64,000 nt of DNA, from assembly GCF_014656055.1 (NCBI RefSeq), contig NZ_BNBR01000004.1, positions 186,001 to 250,000 on the forward strand. Direction: 5' to 3'. The notes beneath the pieces were generated by a model. That model was not told the origin of the DNA. It searched no databases and saw only the letters and a list, made by a program, of their open reading frames with translations. A program made the translations under genes and the position numbers. Of the stretch, positions 34,274 through 41,968 are shown piece after piece. Position 1 is the first letter of the stretch. The number at the start of each line of letters is the position of its first letter. Source of the stretch: Streptomyces griseosporeus (GTDB lineage Bacteria; Actinomycetota; Actinomycetes; Streptomycetales; Streptomycetaceae).

Positions 34274-34879
34274 TCAGCAGGATTCGCCGAACTTCACCGC
34301 GGTGAACGCGACGGGCTGACCGTCGAGTTTCGCGCCGGGTGCCGGATCCTGGGAGCACACCTGCCAGTTCGACTCGACGAGGATCATCCGGTCCTCGCCG
34401 GACGCGTCGGTGACGGTGATGCTCGTGCTGCTGTCGAGTGCCTGGCGGGCGACCTTCACGGACTTGCCCTTGAAGTCGGGCATCGTGGTGCCCGCTTCCT
34501 GGACGTCGCCCTGGTCGGTGCTGGGGCAGTCCTCCTCCAGCTTGACCGTGGCGAAGTCCACCTCGGTGTCGGTCGGATGCTCGCCGGCCTTCGGGGTCTG
34601 GGCGCAGACCTTCCAGTTGCGGTCCAGCACCTGGTGCCTGCCGCGGCCCAGGGCGTCGTGGGAGGCGAGGTGGCGGAACCCGGCGGCCTGGGCCTGGTCC
34701 TGCGCGGACTGCAGGCCCTTGCCGGTCATGTCGGGCAGGGTCGCCGTGTCGGCGGTGGAGGGCTTGCCGTCGGTGCCCGCGGCGCCGCCCTTGTCGTCCG
34801 GGCCGCACGAGGTGAGAGCGAGCAGTGCGGCGGCGGCGAGAGCCGTGGCAGCGGTGGTGGTGCGGGTGCGGGTGCGCAA
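34274..34879 (-). CDS. PASTA-domain lipoprotein
   Basis: 201 residues. Lipobox LALTSC with Cys25, then a short tether and two PASTA-like repeats, TLPDMTGKGLQSAQDQAQ and TMPDFKGKSVKVARQAL, each followed by a region ending in a Trp-Lys/Gln-Val-Cys motif. PASTA domains bind muropeptides or beta-lactams in kinases and PBPs; here there is no kinase or PBP domain, so it is a free surface PASTA protein. The start is TTG at 34879, with GAGGGGG upstream. Two in-frame ATGs upstream have no ribosome site. Confidence 0.8.
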   Translation of the reverse strand: MRTRTRTTTAATALAAAALLALTSCGPDDKGGAAGTDGKPSTADTATLPDMTGKGLQSAQDQAQAAGFRHLASHDALGRGRHQVLDRNWKVCAQTPKAGEHPTDTEVDFATVKLEEDCPSTDQGDVQEAGTTMPDFKGKSVKVARQALDSSTSITVTDASGEDRMILVESNWQVCSQDPAPGAKLDGQPVAFTAVKFGESC

Positions 34880-34992
34880 AGGAGTCCCCCTCGGGCTGGT
34901 GACGAGAGACCAGCGTGCGGCCTGGGGGAGTGGGGCGGGTGCGATGTGAGCGTTTCGTGACATCACCGGACAAGGCCGGATGAGATGAAACG

Positions 34993-35028
34993 CCGAGAGG
35001 CCGACCTGTTTCCAGGTCGGCCTCTCGG
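34993..35028 (-). terminator. Terminator of tRNA-His
   Basis: Perfect 16-base stem CCGAGAGGCCGACCTG, loop TTTC, CAGGTCGGCCTCTCGG, nine bases past the tRNA 3' end. It may also block read-through toward the PASTA lipoprotein gene. Confidence 0.9.
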
Positions 35029-35036
35029 TCGTTCAG

Positions 35037-35110
35037 GGTGAGTGACGGGACTCGAACCCGCGACATCCTGGACCACAACCAGGTGCTCTACCAGCTGAGC
35101 TACACCCACC
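35037..35110 (-). tRNA. tRNA-His (anticodon GTG)
   Basis: Acceptor stem GTGGGTG with CACTCAC, D-arm TAGCTCAGCTGGTAGAGC, anticodon loop TTGTGGT (anticodon GTG) and T-arm CGGGTTCGAGTCCCG. The extra G(-1) opposite discriminator C73, diagnostic of tRNA-His, is included at 35110. CCA is not encoded. It lies downstream of ornA on the same strand. Confidence 0.97.
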
Positions 35111-35219
35111 ATGACCGGCGCGGGGAATCTTTCGTTTCCCTGACCGGCCGAGAAAAAGTGTACAGGGTCCGAAGGGGTGCTCGCGCACGGGTTTCGCGGC
35201 GCCCCTTCCAGGCGTCGTG

Positions 35220-35828
35220 TCAGCCCTGCTGAGCAGGCAGGACGTGTCTGGCCGCGATCGTCTTCGCGGTGTCGGAGTCGGGGCCGGGCTGGGGTACGAA
35301 GATCGCCTCGCGGTAGTAGCGCAGCTCGGCGATCGATTCGCGGATGTCGGCGAGCGCCCGGTGGTTGCCGTTCTTCTCCGGGCTGTTGAAGTAGGCCCTC
35401 GGGTACCAGCGGCGGGCCAGCTCCTTGATGGAGGAGACGTCGACGATGCGGTAGTGGAGGTAGCTCTCCAGGGAGGGCATGTCGCGCAGCAGGAAGCCGC
35501 GGTCGGTGCCGACGCTGTTGCCGCACAGAGGGGCCTTGCCGGGCTCCTTCACGTGCTCCCGCACGTAGGCCAGGACCTGCTCCTCGGCGTCCTTCAGCGT
35601 CGTACCGTTCGGGAGCTCCGCGAGCAGCCCGGACGCGGTGTGCATCTGACGCACCACCTCCGGCATCGTCTCCAGCGCCCGCTCCGGCGGCCGGATGACG
35701 ATGTCCACACCCTCGCCGAGCACGTTCAGCTCGGAGTCGGTGACTAGGGCGGCCACCTCGATGAGCGCGTCGTCGGACAGCGAGAGGCCGGTCATCTCGC
35801 AGTCGATCCACACCATGCGATCGTTCAT
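35220..35828 (-). CDS. orn: Oligoribonuclease
   Basis: 202 residues, DEDD-family 3'-5' exoribonuclease: WIDCEMTGL carries the first D/E pair, and NHRALADIRESI the final catalytic residues. It degrades nano-RNAs and pGpG, the product of c-di-GMP turnover by EAL enzymes such as CdgA in this window. Called ornA in Streptomyces, where it lies next to adpA and affects development. The ATG at 35828 has AAGGTG ahead; the open frame upstream is repeat-derived. Confidence 0.95.
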   Translation of the reverse strand: MNDRMVWIDCEMTGLSLSDDALIEVAALVTDSELNVLGEGVDIVIRPPERALETMPEVVRQMHTASGLLAELPNGTTLKDAEEQVLAYVREHVKEPGKAPLCGNSVGTDRGFLLRDMPSLESYLHYRIVDVSSIKELARRWYPRAYFNSPEKNGNHRALADIRESIAELRYYREAIFVPQPGPDSDTAKTIAARHVLPAQQG

Positions 35829-35860
35829 GCGTTTCACCTTACGGCCCGGGCCCCGTCCCC

Positions 35861-35972
35861 GGGACAGCCCGTGCACCCCGGGACAGCCCGTGCACCCCGG
35901 GACAGTGCACCCCCGGGACAGCCCGTGCACCCCCGGGGCAGCCGTGCACCCCCGGGGCAGCCGTGCACCCCC
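35861..35972. repeat. Six tandem copies of a 16-20 base unit in the adpA-ornA gap
   Basis: Unit GGGACAGCCCGTGCACCCC: copies start at 35861, 35880, 35899 (shortened), 35915, 35935 and 35954; the last two read GGGGCAGCCGTGCACCCCC. Each unit has GTGCAC at its centre, giving phased palindromic cores. It fills about half of the 204-base interval between adpA stop and orn start. Confidence 0.95.
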
Positions 35973-36032
35973 GGGGCCGGGCCCCGGGGGTGTGGTGGTG
36001 CGCTCCGGCGCAGGCGCCGCGCACGCCGTCCG

Positions 36033-37259
36033 TCAGGCGCCGCTGCGCGGTCCCGGCACGCTGCCCGACAGGGCCGCCGTGCGGCGGGACTGCATCGGGA
36101 CCGGGCTGCTGTCGGGGTGCAGCAGGGCACCCGGCGGCAGGCCCGGCGCCCCGGCCACGGATGCCGGTGCGGACGGTGCGGCGGCGGTCGACGCGGACGG
36201 CGCCTCGCTGCCCTCCGTGCCCCTGTTCGGCGCCTCGCCCTGCGGCCGGCGTGCCCGGTACGCGGCCCGGTAGGCGGCCGGCGACGAGCCGAGCTGCCGG
36301 CGGAAGTGGCCGCGCAGGGCCACCGGCGAGCGGAAGCCGCAGCGGCCCGCCACCTCGTCCACCGAATAGTCGGACGTCTCCAGCAGCCGCTGGGCCTGGA
36401 GCACCCGCTGGGTGATCAGCCACTGCAGCGGGGCGGACCCCGTCAGCGAGCGGAAGCGGCGGTCGAACGTGCGGCGGCTCATATAGGCGCGTGCCGCCAG
36501 CGTCTCCACGTCGAACTGCTCATGGAGGTGTTCCAGCGCCCAGGCGACGACCTCGGCGAGCGGGTCGGCGCCGATCTCCTCCGGTAAAGACCGATCGAGA
36601 TAGCGCTCCTGGCCTCCCGAGCGGCGCGGCGGTACGACCAGGCGGCGGGCGAGCGCACCGGCCGCCTCGTTGCCGTGGTCCGACCGCACGATGTGGAGAC
36701 AGAGATCGATTCCGGCCGCCGTGCCCGCCGACGTCAGCACGTCGCCGTCGTCGACGAACAGCTCGCGTGGATCGACGTGCACCGACGGATAGCGCTTGGC
36801 CAGCGTCGGCGCGTACATCCAGTGTGTGGTCGCGGGACGGCCGTCCAGCAGGCCCGCCGCCGCCAGCACGAAGGCGCCCGTGCACAGCCCGACGATGCGG
36901 GCGCCTTCCTCGTGCGCCCGGCGCAGTGCGTCGAGCGCCTCCTCCGGCGGTGGTGAGGTGATCGAGCGCCAGGCCGGCACGACGACCGTGCCCGCCCGCG
37001 AGATCGCCTCCAGGCCGTTCGGCGCGGTGAGTTCCAGGCCCCCTGTGGTCCGCAGCGGGCCTTCCTCGCCGGCGCACACCAACAGGCGGTAGCGCGGCAC
37101 GCCGGCGTCCTGGCGGTCGATACCGAACACCGACAGCGGAATGGAACTCTCGAAGATGGGGCCGCCGCTGAACAGCAGCACCGCGACGATCTCCTTGCGG
37201 CGTCGCCCGGACAGCTTCCGGACAGCGGATTCCGGCGCGGCAGTGGAGTCGTGGCTCAT
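36033..37259 (-). CDS. adpA: AdpA: AraC/DJ-1-type developmental master regulator
   Basis: 408 residues, the usual AdpA size. An N-terminal DJ-1/PfpI-like dimerisation domain (about 25-205) includes FSGGPIFESSIPLSVFG and ARIVGLCTGAFVLAAAG. The AraC-type DNA-binding domain (about 235-345) has TLAARAYMSRRTFDRRF and VDEVAGRCGFRSPVALRGHF; the tail is Ser/Pro/Ala-rich. Leu225 is encoded by TTA at 36585-36587, between the two domains, the known bldA-dependent control point. AdpA controls aerial growth and antibiotic genes. The ATG at 37259 follows a GAGGGGGG ribosome site. Confidence 0.97.
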   Translation of the reverse strand: MSHDSTAAPESAVRKLSGRRRKEIVAVLLFSGGPIFESSIPLSVFGIDRQDAGVPRYRLLVCAGEEGPLRTTGGLELTAPNGLEAISRAGTVVVPAWRSITSPPPEEALDALRRAHEEGARIVGLCTGAFVLAAAGLLDGRPATTHWMYAPTLAKRYPSVHVDPRELFVDDGDVLTSAGTAAGIDLCLHIVRSDHGNEAAGALARRLVVPPRRSGGQERYLDRSLPEEIGADPLAEVVAWALEHLHEQFDVETLAARAYMSRRTFDRRFRSLTGSAPLQWLITQRVLQAQRLLETSDYSVDEVAGRCGFRSPVALRGHFRRQLGSSPAAYRAAYRARRPQGEAPNRGTEGSEAPSASTAAAPSAPASVAGAPGLPPGALLHPDSSPVPMQSRRTAALSGSVPGPRSGA

Positions 37260-37637
37260 ACTGCTAAGCCCCCCTCGGTGGTCGCGGCTCCTCGGTTGTG
37301 TCGCTCCTGCACGTTTCCCCTCGGTCCTGCACGAGTCCCCCGCCGTACGACAGTCAAGATCGAATCTACTGCGCCACGCCGTGCCGTGGTGACCGGTTCG
37401 CCACCCGGCACATTGTCGACATGGCAACTTGGCGTAAAGCATTCGATCACGAAGCGTTGCACTCGCGGGGCGTGCAGGGAAGTACGCCTTGTCGCAGTGG
37501 CCAAACCGCGTAGGGTGTGCAGGCTCTCGGAGGCCCTTTCCTTGCAGGTCAAACGGCGGATGGGGGGTGTCTTCGGGGGGTGATGCACGCGCGCCGGAAG
37601 TTGGCTGAAAAGAGTCGGGCCGGTGCGCAAAAACCGG
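37260..37637. promoter_or_regulatory. Upstream region of adpA
   Basis: About 378 bases, unusually AT-rich for this genome between 37420 and 37480, likely carrying the adpA promoter(s) and regulator sites. I could not pick out a convincing AdpA (TGGCSNGWWY) or BldD match by eye; TGGCAACTTG and TGGCCAAACC are partial at best. Small open frames here lack ribosome sites. Confidence 0.5.
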
Positions 37638-37650
37638 TCACGTGACCGGT
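37633..37650. promoter_or_regulatory. Perfect 18-base palindrome far upstream of adpA
   Basis: ACCGGTCACGTGACCGGT is an exact palindrome without a loop. It spans the stop codon of the small membrane-protein gene, about 375 bases ahead of adpA. GTCACCGGTACCGG follows about 11 bases later, so the half-sites recur. A protein-binding site seems as likely as a terminator. Confidence 0.5.
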
Positions 37651-37958
37651 GTCTGTCCCCCGTCACCGGTACCGGCCCCTCCGGTGGTGTGCCGCCCGCC
37701 GCGGTGCGTCCCGGACCCCGTCCGCTGGTGCCGCCCCCGGTGCGGGGCGTGCCCCTCGGCGGCCGGGCGGGCCGCGCCGCGTTCGGACCGGCGCAGCAGC
37801 ACCCGGCAGACGGCGGTGACGGCGGCTAGACCGAGGGCGGTGCCGCCGGCTCCGGCGAGGGAGGTGCCGTACCAGAGCAGGACCACGGGGACGAGGACGC
37901 AGCTGAAGGCGGCCCAGCGGACGACGTCGCTCGTGGGGTCCTGCGCGGGTGCGGGCAT
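37638..37958 (-). CDS. Small membrane protein
   Basis: 106 residues. Two hydrophobic segments, WAAFSCVLVPVVLLWYG and TALGLAAVTAVCRVLL, make a hairpin in the membrane; the C-terminal 45 residues are Arg/Gly/His/Thr-rich and soluble. The ATG at 37958 has GGGAGA upstream. It resembles small Streptomyces membrane proteins found upstream of adpA, but I do not know a function. Confidence 0.7.
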   Translation of the reverse strand: MPAPAQDPTSDVVRWAAFSCVLVPVVLLWYGTSLAGAGGTALGLAAVTAVCRVLLRRSERGAARPAAEGHAPHRGRHQRTGSGTHRGGRHTTGGAGTGDGGQTPVT

Positions 37959-38287
37959 GGCGGTCTCCCTGGGAGTCCTGGGGTGGTGCGTCGCCGGGTT
38001 CAACGCGTGTTCGATCAGTCGGTCACTGTCCGTTGCGAGGCCGTGCGCGGTGCGTGATTTCCGCGCAAACCGCCTGTACGGGGCAGCAACCGTTGCGTCG
38101 CGGGCGCCCCCTCGTGCATGCTCCGGGGAACCCCCGCGGCGGGGGTCCGCAGATCTGGGCGAAGGAGGCGTGCCGCCGTACCCTTGGGGGTATGGGGTCG
38201 GGAAGACGTTTCCCGGACACAGCTCGAACCGCTCCGCCGCACACGGTCGTCCCACCCACACACAAGGATCACAACGCCGAGACAGCC
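37959..38287. other. Divergent intergenic region with copper-site-like repeat
   Basis: 329 bases between the small membrane protein and the universal stress protein. At 38179-38192 is TACCCTTGGGGGTA, an inverted repeat TACCC...GGGTA like CsoR-type sites. A good ribosome site (GAAGGAGG) precedes a GTG at 38170, but the frame that follows is not coding-like and runs out of frame over the next gene. Confidence 0.4.
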
Positions 38288-38815
38288 ATGGCCGGTCACG
38301 AATTCTTCGAACCCGCGGACCGCAAGCGGCCGGTCGCCGAACCGTCGGCGACGGATCCCCTGGCGGCCGAAGAGCCACGCCATGCGTGCGACCCCGCCTT
38401 CAAGCACGGCGTGGTCGTCGGCTTCGACGGCTCCACGTCCAGCGAGCGCGCCCTGGCCTACGCGATCGGCATGGCGCAGCGCTCCCGCGCGGGTCTGATC
38501 ATCGTCCATGTCGCCAACCGGCTGCCCACCACCGTGTGGGCGGGCTGCGAGCCCCCCGTCTTCGTGGACGTGCCCGACCACCGCACCGAGGTCCTCGGTC
38601 TTGAGCTGGCCTGTGCGGACTATCTCGCCGAGGTGCCGTGGATCCTCGTCGAGCGGGGCGGCGACATCTGCCACGAACTCGAAGAGGTCGGCCAGGAGTA
38701 CGAGGCCGACGCGATCGTCGTCGGCTCCACCCACGGCATCGTCGGCCGGATCTTCGGCTCGGTCGCGGGGCGGCTCGCCAAGCGGGCCAAGCGGCCCGTG
38801 ATCGTCATTCCCTGA
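38288..38815 (+). CDS. Universal stress protein (UspA family)
   Basis: 175 residues, a single Usp domain after a 40-residue N-terminal extension. VVVGFDGSTSSERALAYAI is the first strand-helix, and GSTHGIVGRIFGSVAGRLA is the nucleotide-binding G-2x-G-9x-G(S) motif, so it is an ATP-binding type. The ATG at 38288 is chosen by alignment with relatives; the ribosome site is weak (GAGA). Partners unknown. Confidence 0.88.
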   Translation: MAGHEFFEPADRKRPVAEPSATDPLAAEEPRHACDPAFKHGVVVGFDGSTSSERALAYAIGMAQRSRAGLIIVHVANRLPTTVWAGCEPPVFVDVPDHRTEVLGLELACADYLAEVPWILVERGGDICHELEEVGQEYEADAIVVGSTHGIVGRIFGSVAGRLAKRAKRPVIVIP

Positions 38816-38948
38816 CCCGACGGTTCGTCAATTCCCTTGCTGTGCAGTGCCCGAGCGTAAATCCACTCACGCGCAGAGGTTCTTTGTGCCCTTGTGAAGG
38901 GCATATACCGCTCACCGCACAACTGCACATGCACGAAGGGAGCCCGCC

Positions 38949-39509
38949 GTGGACAACGACGTCTCTGCGGGAAGCGGAATCACCACCGTGGTCGGCCGAC
39001 TCGCCCTCGGTGTCACGCTGTTGGCCTTCGGACTCGGCACCACCGAGGTCATCGACGGCGTGACGGCGGCTGACGCCGTATCCATCGCCCAGTACGTGGG
39101 CGGCATCGCCCTCTTCCTCGCCGGCCTGCTGGCCCTCCGCGACCGTGACGCCGCCACGGGTACGGCGTACCCGGTGCTCGGCGCGCTCTGGTTCACCTGG
39201 GCCGTCCGGGCCGGCGACTCCGGCAACTCGGCCGGGCTGTTCCTGCTGCTGTTCGCCCTCGTGGCGCTCTCGCTGACCCTCGCCGGGGGCGACCAACTCG
39301 GCCAGGCGACCTACGGGTTGCTCTTCGTCGCCCTGGTGCTTCTCGCCATCGCGCGCTTCGCCGACAGCGACGTGCTCACCACGGCCGGCGGCTGGGTGGC
39401 CGTGGCCGCGGGTGCGGTGGCCTGGTACGCCGCGACCGCCGCGTCGGCCCACTGGCCGACGGCGCTGCCGCGGCGCGCGGCGGGCCGGGGTGTGACGGCC
39501 ACCGGTTAG
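38949..39509 (+). CDS. Six-span membrane protein, GPR1/FUN34/YaaH-like
   Basis: 186 residues with six hydrophobic segments evenly spaced, of the size and layout of GPR1/FUN34/YaaH (acetate/succinate) proteins; the family signature NPAPLGL is not present at the N-terminus, so the assignment is tentative. The GTG at 38949 has GAAGGGAG upstream. It is followed by a bidirectional terminator. Confidence 0.6.
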   Translation: MDNDVSAGSGITTVVGRLALGVTLLAFGLGTTEVIDGVTAADAVSIAQYVGGIALFLAGLLALRDRDAATGTAYPVLGALWFTWAVRAGDSGNSAGLFLLLFALVALSLTLAGGDQLGQATYGLLFVALVLLAIARFADSDVLTTAGGWVAVAAGAVAWYAATAASAHWPTALPRRAAGRGVTATG

Positions 39510-39556
39510 CTGCGCTGCCTGCGCCGGGGGTTGGGCGGCTTCCGGCGCCTTATGAG

Positions 39557-39594
39557 CGGACCCCCCGTGACTGGTGGCGTCACGTGGGGGTCCG
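39557..39594. terminator. Bidirectional terminator between membrane protein and glmS-type gene
   Basis: Stem CGGACCCCC-CGTGAC (from 39557) pairs with GTCACG-T-GGGGGTCCG (to 39594) with one bulged base and a short loop GGTGGC-like. It lies between converging genes. Confidence 0.8.
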
Positions 39595-39623
39595 TTCGCA
39601 TGTGTGGCCGCTGCGGGTGCGTG

Positions 39624-39656
39624 GGGGCTTGTCGCGCAGTTCCCCGCGCCCCTGGG
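39624..39656 (+). repeat. Streptomyces dispersed intergenic repeat, copy 1
   Basis: Contains the core GCGCAGTTCCCCGCGCCCCT, preceded by CTTGTC and followed by GGG. The same 26-base core occurs, inverted, at 52324-52354. This element is scattered between genes in many Streptomyces genomes, as I recall. It sits just past the glmS-type gene. Confidence 0.8.
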
Positions 39657-39729
39657 GCATGCACCTGGCCTCTGTCGTCAGCGGGGCCGCGGCCCTGGGG
39701 CATGCACTCGGCCCGCGGCCTCGGGTCGG

Positions 39730-41547
39730 CTACTCGACCGTTACCGACTTCGCCAGGTTGCGCGGCTTGTCGATGTCCCTGCCCAGGGCCTTGGCCGTGT
39801 GGTACGCCAGGAGCTGGAGGGGGATGCCCATCAGGATGGGGTCGAGTTCGTCCTCGTTCTTCGGGACGACGATCGTGTGGTCGGCCTTCTCCTGCGGCTG
39901 GTGGGCCACCGCCACGATCTGGCCGCTGCGGGCCTTGATCTCCTCCATGGCGGCGCGGTTCTTCTCCAGCAGGTCGTCGTCGGGGACGATCGCGACCGTG
40001 GGCAGGGCCGGCTCGATCAGGGCGAGCGGGCCGTGCTTCAGCTCGGAGGCGGGGTAGGCCTCGGCGTGGATGTAGGAGACCTCCTTGAGCTTCAGGGAGG
40101 CCTCGCGGGCGACCGGGTAGCCCCGGACGCGGCCGATGAAGAGCATCGAGCGGGCGTCGGCGAACTGCTCCGACAGCTTCTGGATGCCCTCCTCCTGCTC
40201 CAGGATCTCGGCGATCTGGGCGGGCAGCCTGCGCAGGCCCTCGATGATCCGCTTGCCGTCGCGGACGGAGAGGTCGCGGGTGCGGCCGAGGTGCAGGGCG
40301 AGCAGGGCGAAGGCCACGCAGGTGTTGGTGAAGCACTTGGTGGACACGACGCAGACCTCGGGGCCGGCGTGCACGTAGATGCCGCCGTCGGCCTCGCGGG
40401 CGATCGCCGAGCCGACGACGTTGACCACGCCGAGGACGCGGGCGCCCTTGCGCTTCAGCTCCTGGACGGCGGCCAGCACGTCGTACGTCTCACCGGACTG
40501 CGAGACGGCGATGTACAGGGTGTCGGGGTCGACGACCGCGTTGCGGTAGCGGAACTCCGAGGCGGGCTCGGCGTCGGCGGGGATGCGGGCCAGCTCCTCG
40601 ATCATCTGGGCGCCGATCATGCCCGCGTGGTACGAGGTGCCGCAGCCGAGGATCTTCACGCGGCGGATCTGCCGGGCCTCGCGGGCGTCCAGGTTGAGGC
40701 CGCCGAGGTGCACGGTGGAGAAGCGGTCGTCGATGCGGCCGCGCAGGACGCGGTCGACCGCGTCGGCCTGCTCGAAGATCTCCTTGTGCATGTAGGTGTC
40801 GTGGCCGCCCATGTCGTAGGAGGCGGCCTCCCACTCGACGGTGGTGGGCTCGGCGGTGGTGCGCGTGCCCTCCGTCGTGTAGGTGCGGAAGTCGTCGGCC
40901 TTGAGGGTGGCCATCTCGCCGTCGTCGAGGGTCACGATCTGGCGGGTGTGGGCGACCAGCGCGGCGATGTCCGAGGCGACGAACATCTCCTTCTCGCCGA
41001 TGCCGAGGACGACCGGCGAGCCGTTGCGGGCGACGACGATACGGTCGTTGAAGTCGGCGTGCATCACGGCGATGCCGTAGGTGCCCTCGACCACGCGCAG
41101 CGCCTCGCGGACCTTGTCCTCCAGCTTCTCGGCCTGCGCGCGGGCGATCAGGTGGACGAGGACCTCGGTGTCGGTCTCGGAGAGGAACTCGACGCCGTCC
41201 GCCTCCAGCTTGCGGCGCAGATCGGAGGCGTTGTCGATGATGCCGTTGTGGACGACGGCGACCTTGGACTCGGCGTCCAGGTGCGGGTGGGCGTTCACGT
41301 CGGACGGGGCGCCGTGGGTGGCCCAGCGGGTGTGGGCGATACCGGTGGTGCCCTTGAAGCGCGCCGGGACCTTGGCCTCCAGGTCGCGGACCCGGCCCTT
41401 GGCCTTGACCATCTTCAGGCCGGCCGTCTTCGGGGAGCTGACGACGATGCCCGCGGAGTCGTAGCCGCGGTACTCCAGGCGCTGCAGGCCCTCCAGGAGC
41501 AGGGGCGCGACGTCACGCTTCCCGATGTATCCGACGATTCCGCACAT
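39730..41547 (-). CDS. glmS: GlmS-type glutamine--fructose-6-phosphate aminotransferase
   Basis: 605 residues, full length. N-terminal glutamine amidotransferase domain with nucleophile Cys2 in MCGIVGYIG, then EYRGYDSAG and GIAHTRWATHG; two SIS domains follow with CGTSYHAGMIG and SQSGETYDVLA. It makes glucosamine-6-phosphate for peptidoglycan. Streptomyces carry more than one copy; by location this is the one called glmS2 in S. coelicolor, from memory. The GAGGA ribosome site overlaps the stop of the small gene 14 bases upstream, so the two are coupled. Confidence 0.96.
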   Translation of the reverse strand: MCGIVGYIGKRDVAPLLLEGLQRLEYRGYDSAGIVVSSPKTAGLKMVKAKGRVRDLEAKVPARFKGTTGIAHTRWATHGAPSDVNAHPHLDAESKVAVVHNGIIDNASDLRRKLEADGVEFLSETDTEVLVHLIARAQAEKLEDKVREALRVVEGTYGIAVMHADFNDRIVVARNGSPVVLGIGEKEMFVASDIAALVAHTRQIVTLDDGEMATLKADDFRTYTTEGTRTTAEPTTVEWEAASYDMGGHDTYMHKEIFEQADAVDRVLRGRIDDRFSTVHLGGLNLDAREARQIRRVKILGCGTSYHAGMIGAQMIEELARIPADAEPASEFRYRNAVVDPDTLYIAVSQSGETYDVLAAVQELKRKGARVLGVVNVVGSAIAREADGGIYVHAGPEVCVVSTKCFTNTCVAFALLALHLGRTRDLSVRDGKRIIEGLRRLPAQIAEILEQEEGIQKLSEQFADARSMLFIGRVRGYPVAREASLKLKEVSYIHAEAYPASELKHGPLALIEPALPTVAIVPDDDLLEKNRAAMEEIKARSGQIVAVAHQPQEKADHTIVVPKNEDELDPILMGIPLQLLAYHTAKALGRDIDKPRNLAKSVTVE

Positions 41548-41560
41548 GTATATGTATTCC

Positions 41561-41818
41561 TCAGCCGTAGACGATGCGGCGCAGCTGCCGGAGCGACAGC
41601 TCCGGGGGTGCCACGGCGCGATAGCGCAGGTCCGCCGCGATCCGTTCGAAGATCGTCGCGTTCACCAGGCCCTGGGCCTGCAGCTCGCGGTGGCGGCGAC
41701 GGACGAACTCCTCGGTCGTCTCGTCGAAGAACGCGAGAACGTCCTGGATCACCCGCAGCGCCTCGCCCCGGTTGAGGGGCGTCGTCCGCGTCAGATGATC
41801 GACCAGTTCGTCGTGCAC
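41561..41818 (-). CDS. Small conserved protein coupled to glmS
   Basis: 85 residues, charged, helical, no cysteine, no membrane span. The centre reads LAFFDETTEEFVRRRHRELQAQG and the end LRQLRRIVYG. I do not recognise it. The start is GTG at 41818 (valine in place of Met, then HDELVDHL). It is only 13 bases ahead of glmS on the same strand, so it probably is in its operon and may regulate or bind it. Confidence 0.7.
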   Translation of the reverse strand: MHDELVDHLTRTTPLNRGEALRVIQDVLAFFDETTEEFVRRRHRELQAQGLVNATIFERIAADLRYRAVAPPELSLRQLRRIVYG

Positions 41819-41968
41819 CCGCTAGATCTTGGGGTAAGGGCGCCACTTTCGCAAGAAGCCTGCCCGATTTCGGGCAGGCGGCTGTTGAAGGACTCATGAG
41901 CGGCTGTTTGTCGGCTGTCCATCCGGCGTCCGGACTCCCGTTGCCCGAGGAGACGAGTTTCAGACGCC

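Noticed and set aside
35861..35972. CRISPR array
   Set aside because: Repeats are directly adjacent without spacers and no cas genes are near; the Cas4-like nuclease lies 20 kb away in a different operon.
37260..37637. AdpA self-binding sites upstream of adpA
   Set aside because: The best TGGC matches fit too few consensus positions to report as sites.
38170..38604. Gene starting at GTG 38170 with a good ribosome site
   Set aside because: The frame is not coding-like and runs out of frame over the universal stress gene.
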